Shown in pieces: positions 1 to 5,316 of a stretch of 5,316 bases of DNA. Both the position numbers and the translations under genes were made by a program. The DNA is from Solirubrobacteraceae bacterium (lineage in GTDB: Bacteria > Actinomycetota > Thermoleophilia > Solirubrobacterales > Solirubrobacteraceae), in NCBI GenBank assembly GCA_030043235.1, contig JASHYF010000055.1:1-5316 (forward strand), in the 5' to 3' direction. Position 1 is the first letter of the stretch, and each line of letters begins with the position of its first letter. Under the pieces are notes generated by a model, which had not been told where the DNA came from, did not search any database, and worked only from the letters and a program-made list of their open reading frames with translations.

Positions 1-100
1 GCCCGCCCGGCGCCCCCGGAGGGCGTGTGCCCTTCAGGGTGCGGGCGGGCGGGCCTCATAGCGGGTGTGCCCGTGAGGGTGCCGCAACGGGGGCGCCCGC
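1..100 (+). other. Structured region upstream of ruvA; possible tail of an upstream gene
   Basis: No recognisable protein domain is visible here. The frame starting at base 3 stays open from the window edge and stops with TGA at 102-104, overlapping the ruvA GTG start as GTGA, an arrangement typical of translationally coupled genes. Another frame (from base 2) stops at 59-61. ruvC commonly precedes ruvA, so either frame could be the last residues of RuvC. The encoded residues are low-complexity (Gly, Ala, Pro, Arg) and no RuvC motif is seen, so this is only a suggestion. The stretch also holds a hairpin (11-15 paired with 21-25), a 9-bp inverted repeat (1-9 with 42-50 or 46-54), and four GGG runs at 37-53. 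No T-tract follows any hairpin, so no intrinsic terminator is called. Confidence 0.3.
21..82 (+). repeat. Two diverged 22-bp direct repeats, 40 bp apart
   Basis: Bases 21-42 and 61-82 match at 18 of 22 positions by direct reading. Each copy contains the same six-base arms GTGCCC (27-32 and 67-72) and GGGTGC (37-42 and 77-82) around a four-base loop, TTCA in the first and GTGA in the second. As RNA each could fold into a six-pair stem that includes two G-U pairs; the second loop, GUGA, fits the GNRA tetraloop pattern. Because pairing depends on G-U, the fold is possible only in the plus-strand transcript. In sequence this rich in G and C such matches can arise by chance. Confidence 0.35.
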
Positions 101-712
101 GTGATCGCGCTGCTCAGAGGAGAGGTCGCGGTGCGCCGCGCCGACCACGTGATCGTGCTGAGCGGCGGCGTCGGCTACCGCGCGGCCGTGTCCGCGCACA
201 CGCTCGCGCACGTGCCCGCGGTGGGCGAGGAGGTGACGCTGCACACGCACCTGATCGCACGTGAGGACGCGCTCGCGCTCTACGCCTTCCACACCGAGCA
301 GGAGCGCGACCTGTTCCTGATGCTGCTCTCCGTGCAGGCCGTCGGCCCCAAGGTCGCGCTCGCCGTGCTCTCCGCCGGCGCGCCGCGGGAGCTGATCGCC
401 GCGCTCGCCGCCGGCGATGCCGCGCGCTTCCAGGTGGTCCCCGGCATCGGCAAGCGCACCGCCGAGCGGATCATCGTCGAGCTGCGCGAGAAGGTCGGCG
501 TGGAGGTCGCCCTGCGCACGCCGATCGTCGCAAGCCGCGGGCACGCGCACGCCCGCAGCGGACGGGCCCCCGAGCCGCGACTGCTCGCGCGCGAGGGACT
601 GCTCGAGCTCGGCTACACGCCGCTCGAGGCAGAGGAGCTGCTTGCCGGGGCTGAGGGCGAGAGCGCCGAGGACCTGATCGCGGCCGCGCTGCGCGCGGCG
701 CGTGCCACCTGA
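101..712 (+). CDS. ruvA: Holliday junction branch migration complex subunit RuvA
   Basis: RuvA (203 aa, normal family length) is the tetrameric protein that binds the four-way Holliday junction and loads the RuvB motor in recombinational repair. The N-terminal OB-fold domain begins MIALLRGEV, the usual family opening, which supports the GTG start at 101. Residues R54-E55-D56 in REDALALY match the acidic-pin region (E55 and D56 in E. coli RuvA). Two helix-hairpin-helix DNA-binding motifs follow: VQAVGPKVALAVL (78-90) and VPGIGKRTAERIIVEL (113-128). A flexible linker rich in Arg, His and Pro (about 143-160) joins the C-terminal RuvB-binding three-helix domain (about 162-200, with LLELGYTPLEAEELL). 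Every glutamate codon is GAG. A weak purine run (GGGGG, 89-93) is the only Shine-Dalgarno candidate, and the start overlaps a possible upstream stop as GTGA. ruvB begins 30 bases after the stop; the gap holds an 8-bp palindrome, CGCATGCG (713-720). Confidence 0.96.
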   Translation: MIALLRGEVAVRRADHVIVLSGGVGYRAAVSAHTLAHVPAVGEEVTLHTHLIAREDALALYAFHTEQERDLFLMLLSVQAVGPKVALAVLSAGAPRELIAALAAGDAARFQVVPGIGKRTAERIIVELREKVGVEVALRTPIVASRGHAHARSGRAPEPRLLAREGLLELGYTPLEAEELLAGAEGESAEDLIAAALRAARAT

Positions 713-742
713 CGCATGCGCCGCTGAGTGAGATGGCCAGCG

Positions 743-1768
743 ATGAGTGACACCGCCACCCGCATCCAGACGCCCTACCTGCTCGCCGAGGACGAGCTCG
801 ACCGCTCGCTTCGCCCGCGCCGCCTCGAGGAGTTCGTCGGCCAGCACAGCCTGCGCGAGCAGCTGGCCGTGGCGATCGAGGCGTGCAGCGCCCGCGGCGA
901 GGCGCTCGACCACCTGCTGCTCGCCGGGCCGCCCGGGCTCGGCAAGACCTCGCTCGCGCAGATCGTCGCCGCCGAGCTGGAGGTCCCGTTCGTGCAGACC
1001 GCCGGCCCCGCGCTCGAGCGTAAGGGAGACATCGCCGCGTTTCTCACCGCCCTGGAGCCGCGCAGCGTGTTCTTCGTCGATGAGATCCACCGCCTCCCGC
1101 GCACCCTCGAGGAGACCTTCTACCCGGCGATGGAGGACCGCCGCCTGCCGATCACCGTGGGACAGGGCGCGGGCGCGCGCGTGGTCACGCTCGAGCTGCC
1201 CGCCTTCACGCTCGTCGGCGCGACCACCCGCACGGGTCTGCTCACCACGCCGCTGCGCGATCGCTTCGGCATCCAGGCGCGCCTCGAGCCGTATGCGGTG
1301 GAGGAGCTAGCGACGATCGTGCGCCGCTCGGCGGCGATCCTCGAGGTCGAGCTGGAGGACGGCGGCGCGCTGACGATCGCCGCGCGCAGCCGCGGCACGC
1401 CGCGCGTGGCCAACCGCCTGCTCAAGCGCGTGCGCGACTTCGCGCAGGTGCGCATGGCCGGCGTCGTCAGCGCGCAGGCCGCGCGCGCCGCGCTGGAGAT
1501 GCTCGAGGTCGACGAGCGCGGGCTCGACCGGCTGGACCGCACGATCCTGAGCGCGATCTGCGCCAAGTTCGCCGGCGGCCCCGTCGGCCTGTCCACGCTC
1601 GCGGTGGCCGTGGGCGAGGAGCAGGATACGATCGAGGACGTCTATGAGCCCTACCTGCTGCAGGAGGGGCTGATCAAGCGCACGCCGCGCGGGCGCGCGG
1701 CCACGCCCGCCGCCTTCGAGCACCTCGGCCTCGCGCCGCCGGCGGGCGTCGGGGCCGCACTGTTCTGA
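743..1768 (+). CDS. ruvB: Holliday junction branch migration ATPase RuvB
   Basis: RuvB (341 aa from ATG 743) is the hexameric AAA+ ATPase that pumps DNA through the RuvA-bound Holliday junction. All expected elements are visible: the N-terminal [11 protein letters not shown]; Walker A GPPGLGKT (62-69, catalytic K68); Walker B FFVDEIHR (110-117, with D113 and E114); sensor 1 GATTR (159-163); arginine-finger segment LRDRF (171-175); sensor 2 GTPRVANR (218-225); and the C-terminal winged-helix DNA-binding domain (about 260-330) containing [13 protein letters not shown] and RTPRGR. A GTG at 728 would add five residues, but ATG 743 gives the typical N-terminus and has a GAG-containing purine stretch about ten bases upstream. 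All 31 glutamate codons are GAG. The gene lies directly downstream of ruvA and is almost certainly co-transcribed with it. No key residue is missing. Confidence 0.97.
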   Translation: MSDTATRIQTPYLLAEDELDRSLRPRRLEEFVGQHSLREQLAVAIEACSARGEALDHLLLAGPPGLGKTSLAQIVAAELEVPFVQTAGPALERKGDIAAFLTALEPRSVFFVDEIHRLPRTLEETFYPAMEDRRLPITVGQGAGARVVTLELPAFTLVGATTRTGLLTTPLRDRFGIQARLEPYAVEELATIVRRSAAILEVELEDGGALTIAARSRGTPRVANRLLKRVRDFAQVRMAGVVSAQAARAALEMLEVDERGLDRLDRTILSAICAKFAGGPVGLSTLAVAVGEEQDTIEDVYEPYLLQEGLIKRTPRGRAATPAAFEHLGLAPPAGVGAALF

Positions 1769-1850
1769 GCACGCTCGCACGGCCCGCGCCGACGGCGGAC
1801 GCGCACCGGGCGCCTTCGCCGCTCGCCTTGCGTACTCTGTGGGAGACGCC
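1769..1850 (+). promoter_or_regulatory. Spacer after ruvB; weak promoter candidate for the zinc-ribbon/PAS gene
   Basis: This 82-bp gap separates ruvB from the next gene. TACTCT at 1833-1838 fits a TAnnnT -10 box, but no convincing -35 hexamer lies 16-18 bases upstream. Transcription from it would give a very short leader, since ATG 1851 lies only 12 bases after the box. A purine run GGGAG (1841-1845), five bases before the ATG, is a good Shine-Dalgarno and decides the start over the upstream in-frame GTG at 1839. A short GC stem (CGCC/GGCG around GAC) is present near 1787-1797 without a T-tract, so I see no terminator; read-through from ruvB is plausible. Confidence 0.3.
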
Positions 1851-2300
1851 ATGACCCACCCGTTCATATGTCCCAACTGCGGTCACCGCACGAGCGAGCT
1901 CGACCGCAACCTCGGCTTCACGCGCCAGCGCAAGGGCTGCGAGAAGTGCGGCTTCGCGTTCCTGTTCGAACTGCTCGACGACTACTTCCCGGCGCCCGAC
2001 GCGGCTTTCTTCGTGTGCGACCGCGAGGGCCGTGTGATCGGCTGCGGCAAGAACTCGTTCGCGTTCACCGGCCTCGAGGAGGAAGAGGTGATCGGCCAGC
2101 GCGTCGAGCAGGTGCTCGGTCTGAGCTTCGCCAACGGCGACGATCCGGTGGCGACCGTGCTCGAGTGGGGCGTGCGGAAACTCGAGGTGCCGGTGCAGGT
2201 CAGCGGCGAACGCGACGTGGCGGCAAGCGCCAAAGCGGACATGTTCCCCGCCTACGACGAAGAGGGCGGGCTGCTGCTCGTATTGACTCCCGACAAGTAG
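1851..2300 (+). CDS. Zinc-ribbon/PAS-domain protein of unknown function
   Basis: A 149-aa predicted cytoplasmic protein with no signal peptide or membrane segment. The N-terminus carries two CxxC knuckles, C7-PN-C10 and C30-EK-C33, spaced like a four-cysteine zinc ribbon. Residues about 47-146 look like a single PAS domain: FFVCDREGRVIGCGKNSF (53-70) then FTGLEEEEVIGQRVEQVLGL (72-91) resemble the first strands and helices of PAS, and the closing strand is GLLLVLTP. Two further cysteines (C56, C65) sit in the first PAS strands. There is no kinase, GGDEF, HTH or other output domain, so it may act as a small sensor or adaptor through protein contacts. The start at ATG 1851 is chosen because of the GGGAG purine run just upstream; GTG 1839 would add four residues. 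It sits between ruvB and secDF, where yajC is usually found, but has no similarity to YajC (no N-terminal membrane helix). The specific ligand and partner are unknown. Confidence 0.85.
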   Translation: MTHPFICPNCGHRTSELDRNLGFTRQRKGCEKCGFAFLFELLDDYFPAPDAAFFVCDREGRVIGCGKNSFAFTGLEEEEVIGQRVEQVLGLSFANGDDPVATVLEWGVRKLEVPVQVSGERDVAASAKADMFPAYDEEGGLLLVLTPDK

Positions 2301-2401
2301 CGCGCGCAGGAGAACTCCTCCGGCGGCTCACGCCCGGCCTGAAGGGCCATCTACATTAAGACGCGGAGTGGAGGCTCCGCGGAGGTATTCTCAGGGGACC
2401 A
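2301..2401 (+). promoter_or_regulatory. secDF leader with hairpin and palindrome
   Basis: This 101-bp spacer precedes secDF. Bases 2362-2368 and 2375-2381 form a perfect 7-bp inverted repeat (CGCGGAG/CTCCGCG) around a TGGAGG loop. The right arm also belongs to a perfect 10-bp palindrome, CTCCGCGGAG (2375-2384). CCTCCG at 2317-2322 is exactly complementary to CGGAGG at 2380-2385, so an alternative long-range pairing is possible. Smaller stems occur at 2308-2319 (AGGAG/CTCCT) and 2336-2348 (GGCC/GGCC). TACATT (2352-2357), in a small AT-richer island, fits a TAnnnT -10 box, but no good -35 is seen. No hairpin is followed by a T-tract, so a terminator is not called. Function (operator, mRNA structure or neither) is inference. 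Confidence 0.4.
2393..2398 (+). promoter_or_regulatory. Ribosome binding site of secDF
   Basis: AGGGGA lies three bases before ATG 2402 and is the best Shine-Dalgarno match near it. An in-frame TAA at 2357-2359 and the absence of any other in-frame start after it make ATG 2402 the only reasonable start. A second purine box, GGAGG at 2381-2385, is too far upstream (16 bases) to serve this start well. Confidence 0.7.
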
Positions 2402-5316
2402 ATGACCGACCGTCGTCGCAACGCTTTCATCCTGTTGGTGGTCGCGGGGCTGATCGCCCTCTCGGCGGTGCTGATCGCCACCAAAAAGACGCGTCTCGGG
2501 CTGGAACTGAAGGGCGGCGTGCAGCTCACCTATCAGGCCAAACCGACCGCCCAGGCGAAAGTCGACAACGAATCGATCGAACGCGCGATCAACATCATGC
2601 GCAAGCGCGTCGACCAGCTGGGCGTCGCCCAACCGGAAATCCAGAGCTCCGGGCACGACGAAATCGACGTGGCGCTGCCGGACGTCACGAACTACACGCG
2701 CGCGCAGGAAGAGGTCGGCAAGACCGCGCAGCTGTACTTCTACGACTGGGAGACCAACGTGATCGGGCCGAACGGCGAACCGGACCCGAAAGAAGGCACG
2801 GTCACCGGCGACACGACCAGTGCGGGGCCCGGCGGGGTCACATCGGGGCTGCTCGAGTACCAGGCGGTGCTGCGCGCAGCCAAACGCAAGCCCATCCTGC
2901 CGCCGAGCGACAGCGACCTGGCCTCCTATTCGCCAGGCTGCACGCCCGCACAGAAGGGCGCCTGCATCTATGGCAGCTGGTACCTGATCGAACCGGCGCA
3001 CGAAAAGGTCTGGCGCGGCCCGGAAGAAACCGAGCACAACCTCTACAGCGACCTACGCGGCGTACCCACGGGCGCGAAGCTCGAGGCGGTTCACGTCAAT
3101 CCGGGGACGGTGATCGTGGAGGCGCAGGCGATCGAAAGCGCCTCCCACAAGGTCGCCAACCCCTCGCCCAACAGCTGGTACGTGCTCAACGACAACCCCG
3201 TGCTCGAAGGCAAGGACATCACCAACCCGACCCAGAGCGACGACGAAACCACCGGCCAGCCCGACGTGACCTTCGGCTTCACCTCGTACGGCAAGGGGGT
3301 CTTCGAAAAGGTCACCAAGGAAATCGCCCACCGCGGCCAGGAAGCGGCGCTTCCCGGGGTGTCCCACAACGAAGCGCTGCAGCACTTCGCGGTGGTGCTC
3401 GACGACCAGCTGATCACGGTGCCCTCGATCGACTTCTCGCAGTACCCCGAAGGCATCGACGCGAGCACCGGCTCTGAGATCTCCGGGGACTTCACGATCA
3501 CCTCCGCGCAGAACCTCGCCAACGAGCTCCAGTCCGGCGCGCTGCCCGTCAAACTGCTGCTCATCTCCAAATCCCAGGTGTCCGCCACGCTCGGCAAACA
3601 GGCGCTCAAGCAGAGCATCGAAGCGGGCCTCGTCGGTCTCCTGGTCGTGTGCGCGTTCCTGCTGCTCTTCTACCGCCTGCTCGGCCTGATCGCGATCGGC
3701 GGGCTCGCGATCTACGGGGCGTACTTCTACGGGCTGGTGAACCTGATCCCCGTGACCCTCACGCTGCCGGGGATCGCCGGGCTGATCCTCACGATCGGCG
3801 TGTGCGCGGACGCCAACATCGTGATCTTCGAGCGCGTCAAGGAGGAGATACGCGGCGGCAGATCGGTCATCTCCGGGATCGCCACGGGCTACAAGCACGG
3901 CTTCGCCGCGATCGTCGACGCCAACGTCGTTACGTTCATGACCGCCTTCATCCTGTTCGCGCTGGCCACCGCCGAAGTCAAGGGCTTCGCCTTCACGCTC
4001 GGCATCGGCACGCTCGTGTCGTTGTTCACCGCCGTGCTCGCCACGCAGGCGGCGCTCGGCACGATGAGCCAGACGCGCCTCGTCTCCCACCCGGCGGCGC
4101 TGCGCACCCGCCGGCTCGGGAAGGGCTGGCGCTTCGACTTCATGGGCGCCTCCCGCTGGTTCTTCTCGATGTCGGGCACGATCCTCCTGATCGGGGCGCT
4201 CGCAATCGGCGCCAGGGGCCTGAACTTCGGCATCGACTTCACGTCCGGCACGCGCATCCAGACCGCGATCACCAAGCCCGGCGTGTCCGAGGCGCAGGTG
4301 GCGAAGGTGATCGCCGAAGCTAAATACCCGAACGCGCAGGTGCAGAAATTCAAGAACGAAAGCGTCGGCGGCAGCGGCTATCAGATCTCCACCAAGACGC
4401 TCAGCCCCGAAAAGGTCAAGGACGTCGAAGAAGCGCTCAGCAAGAAGTTCTCCTATGACGGCAAACCCGGCATCAAGGACTTCTCCGCGACCTCCATCGG
4501 GCCCACGTTCGGGAAAGCCGTGGCCAACTCCGCGGTGATCGCGATCATCGCCTCGCTGCTCGTGATCTCCGCGTACATCGCCCTGCGCTTCGAGTGGAAG
4601 TACGCGGTGCCCGTGCTGATCGCGCTGATGCACGACCTGCTGATCACATCCGGCGTCTATGCGCTCACGGGGAGGGAAGTCACGACGGCCACCGTCGCCG
4701 CTCTGCTGACGATCCTCGGCTACTCGCTGTACGACACCATCATCGTGTTCGACCGCGTGCGCGAGAACGTGCCGCGCATGCCGCGCGCCGCCTTCTCGCA
4801 GATCCTCAACCGCTCCATGTCCGAGGTGCTCACGCGCTCGCTGGCGACGAGCTTCTGCACGCTCTTGCCGGTCGCCTCGCTGCTGCTGTTCGGAGGGGAA
4901 ACGCTGAAGAACTTCGCGTTCGCGCTGTTGGTGGGCATCGCCTCCGGCGCTTACTCGTCGATCTTCATCGCCTCGCCCGTGCTGATGCACTGGAAGGAAC
5001 GCGAGCCCGGCTACCGCGCGCGCCGGGCCCGCATCCTGCGCGAAACCGGGGGGCTCGTGCCGGCCTTCGCGACGACTGCCGCCGGCGCGCTCGAGGACGT
5101 GGAGCCCGAGCGCAAGCGCAGGCGCACGCGCCGCGGCAGCCTGATCGCGCCGGAGCAGCCCGGTCAGCAGCTCTCGCGCGACGAGTTCCAGGAGCTGGTC
5201 GCCGACCTCGACGTGGACGCCCCCACAAATGGAGAGCCCACCAGCCCGCCGACCAGCCCACCTGCGCCAGTGCGGCCGCGACGCGCGCGCGCCGATCGCG
5301 GCGGCGCCACCGCGGC
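2402..5316 (+). CDS. secDF: Fused protein translocase subunit SecDF, 3' end beyond window
   Basis: One uninterrupted frame of at least 971 codons encodes SecD and SecF in a single inner-membrane protein, the RND-type accessory subunit that uses the proton gradient to help SecYEG/SecA complete export. SecD half: membrane helix at about 7-26, LGLELKGG motif (32-39), large extracytoplasmic P1 domain (about 28-403), then five helices (about 406-555) with the TM4 motif GVCADANIVIFERVKEE (466-482). SecF half: helix at about 584-602, LNFGIDFTSGTRI (607-619), second extracytoplasmic domain (to about 703), and five helices up to about 862 with GYSLYDTIIVFDRVREN (773-789). D470, D778 and R812 are the likely counterparts of D340, D637 and R671, important for T. 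thermophilus SecDF function. The SecD-SecF linker is about 556-583. A tail of at least 100 residues follows, basic (RKRRRTRR, 904-911) and proline-rich. No stop codon occurs before the edge. Glutamate is mostly GAA, unlike ruvAB. yajC is absent upstream. Confidence 0.95.
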   Translation, partial: MTDRRRNAFILLVVAGLIALSAVLIATKKTRLGLELKGGVQLTYQAKPTAQAKVDNESIERAINIMRKRVDQLGVAQPEIQSSGHDEIDVALPDVTNYTRAQEEVGKTAQLYFYDWETNVIGPNGEPDPKEGTVTGDTTSAGPGGVTSGLLEYQAVLRAAKRKPILPPSDSDLASYSPGCTPAQKGACIYGSWYLIEPAHEKVWRGPEETEHNLYSDLRGVPTGAKLEAVHVNPGTVIVEAQAIESASHKVANPSPNSWYVLNDNPVLEGKDITNPTQSDDETTGQPDVTFGFTSYGKGVFEKVTKEIAHRGQEAALPGVSHNEALQHFAVVLDDQLITVPSIDFSQYPEGIDASTGSEISGDFTITSAQNLANELQSGALPVKLLLISKSQVSATLGKQALKQSIEAGLVGLLVVCAFLLLFYRLLGLIAIGGLAIYGAYFYGLVNLIPVTLTLPGIAGLILTIGVCADANIVIFERVKEEIRGGRSVISGIATGYKHGFAAIVDANVVTFMTAFILFALATAEVKGFAFTLGIGTLVSLFTAVLATQAALGTMSQTRLVSHPAALRTRRLGKGWRFDFMGASRWFFSMSGTILLIGALAIGARGLNFGIDFTSGTRIQTAITKPGVSEAQVAKVIAEAKYPNAQVQKFKNESVGGSGYQISTKTLSPEKVKDVEEALSKKFSYDGKPGIKDFSATSIGPTFGKAVANSAVIAIIASLLVISAYIALRFEWKYAVPVLIALMHDLLITSGVYALTGREVTTATVAALLTILGYSLYDTIIVFDRVRENVPRMPRAAFSQILNRSMSEVLTRSLATSFCTLLPVASLLLFGGETLKNFAFALLVGIASGAYSSIFIASPVLMHWKEREPGYRARRARILRETGGLVPAFATTAAGALEDVEPERKRRRTRRGSLIAPEQPGQQLSRDEFQELVADLDVDAPTNGEPTSPPTSPPAPVRPRRARADRGGATA
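5240..5263 (+). repeat. secDF: Imperfect 12-bp tandem repeat in the SecDF tail
   Basis: Bases 5240-5251 and 5252-5263 match at 10 of 12 positions and encode two TSPP units (residues 947-954) in the proline-rich C-terminal extension. The repeat keeps the reading frame, so copy-number change would lengthen or shorten the tail without disrupting the gene. Confidence 0.5.

Noticed and set aside
1..100. LexA/SOS operator for ruvAB
   Set aside because: No GAAC-N4-GTTC actinobacterial-type or CTG-N10-CAG box of good quality was found upstream of ruvA. The true promoter may lie left of the window.
713..742. CGCATGCG palindrome between ruvA and ruvB as an operator
   Set aside because: An 8-bp palindrome is common by chance in GC-rich DNA and it sits inside a tight two-gene operon without promoter elements.
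56..1090. 344-codon open frame on the minus strand across ruvA and ruvB
   Set aside because: It is antisense to two unambiguous genes with intact motifs and has low-complexity composition and no recognisable domain.
2301..2360. Intrinsic terminator between the PAS gene and secDF
   Set aside because: Short stems exist (2308-2319, 2336-2348) but none is followed by a run of T, and the stems are only four to five pairs.
2301..2401. Secretion-monitoring leader peptide (SecM/VemP type) before secDF
   Set aside because: There is no ATG in the spacer and the only GTG (2368) opens a frame running deep into secDF. The preceding protein has no signal sequence or membrane helix.
2368..3477. 369-codon plus-strand frame starting at GTG 2368
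   Set aside because: It is a +1-type shadow of secDF, rich in Arg, Gly and Gln. The secDF frame has clear SecD motifs and a good Shine-Dalgarno, this one has neither.
3053..4990. 645-codon open frame on the minus strand opposite secDF
   Set aside because: It lies wholly opposite strongly supported secDF coding sequence. The predicted product is a low-complexity mix of Arg, Gly, Asp, Glu and His with no domain, as expected for antisense frames in GC-rich DNA.

Overview
The window is very GC-rich, with almost exclusively G/C-ending codons in the first genes. It carries four plus-strand protein genes in a tight co-directional run: ruvA, ruvB, a small zinc-ribbon plus PAS protein, and a fused secD-secF (secDF) that runs off the right edge. 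I found no RNA genes, mobile elements or CRISPR arrays. High GC, the Ruv cluster beside the Sec accessory genes, and actinobacterial-style SecF motifs (GYSLYD in the D4 motif, a serine in the IDFTSGT motif) suggest an actinobacterium. The SecDF fusion makes a deep-branching lineage such as Thermoleophilia (Solirubrobacterales-like) my best guess. This is inference from recalled family features, not a database result.

Layout. Positions 1-100 lie upstream of ruvA and are dense with structure: a G-quadruplex-type G-run cluster, small hairpins, and two diverged copies of a 22-bp element 40 bp apart. One reading frame there ends in a GTGA overlap with the ruvA start and may be the tail of an upstream gene (ruvC would be expected, but is not demonstrable). 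ruvA (101-712) and ruvB (743-1768) encode the complete Holliday-junction branch-migration motor. After an 82-bp gap comes a 149-aa protein (1851-2300) with a four-cysteine zinc ribbon and one PAS domain. A 101-bp spacer with a perfect 7-bp hairpin and a clear Shine-Dalgarno leads into secDF (2402 to the edge, at least 971 codons). Its 12 predicted membrane segments and two large extracytoplasmic domains form the proton-driven secretion accessory subunit, followed by a long basic and proline-rich cytoplasmic tail.

How the genes relate. RuvA and RuvB act together in recombinational repair. SecDF acts with SecYEG/SecA in protein export. Adjacency of ruv genes and sec accessory genes is a common bacterial arrangement, usually with yajC (and often queA/tgt) between them. 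Here yajC, queA and tgt are absent from that slot and the zinc-ribbon/PAS gene takes their place, which is the most unusual aspect of the gene content. A second clear signal is a switch in synonymous codon choice: ruvA and ruvB use only GAG for glutamate, whereas the first 380 codons of secDF use mostly GAA. I see no dramatic new system; the best leads are the zinc-ribbon/PAS protein, the structured secDF leader and the SecDF tail.
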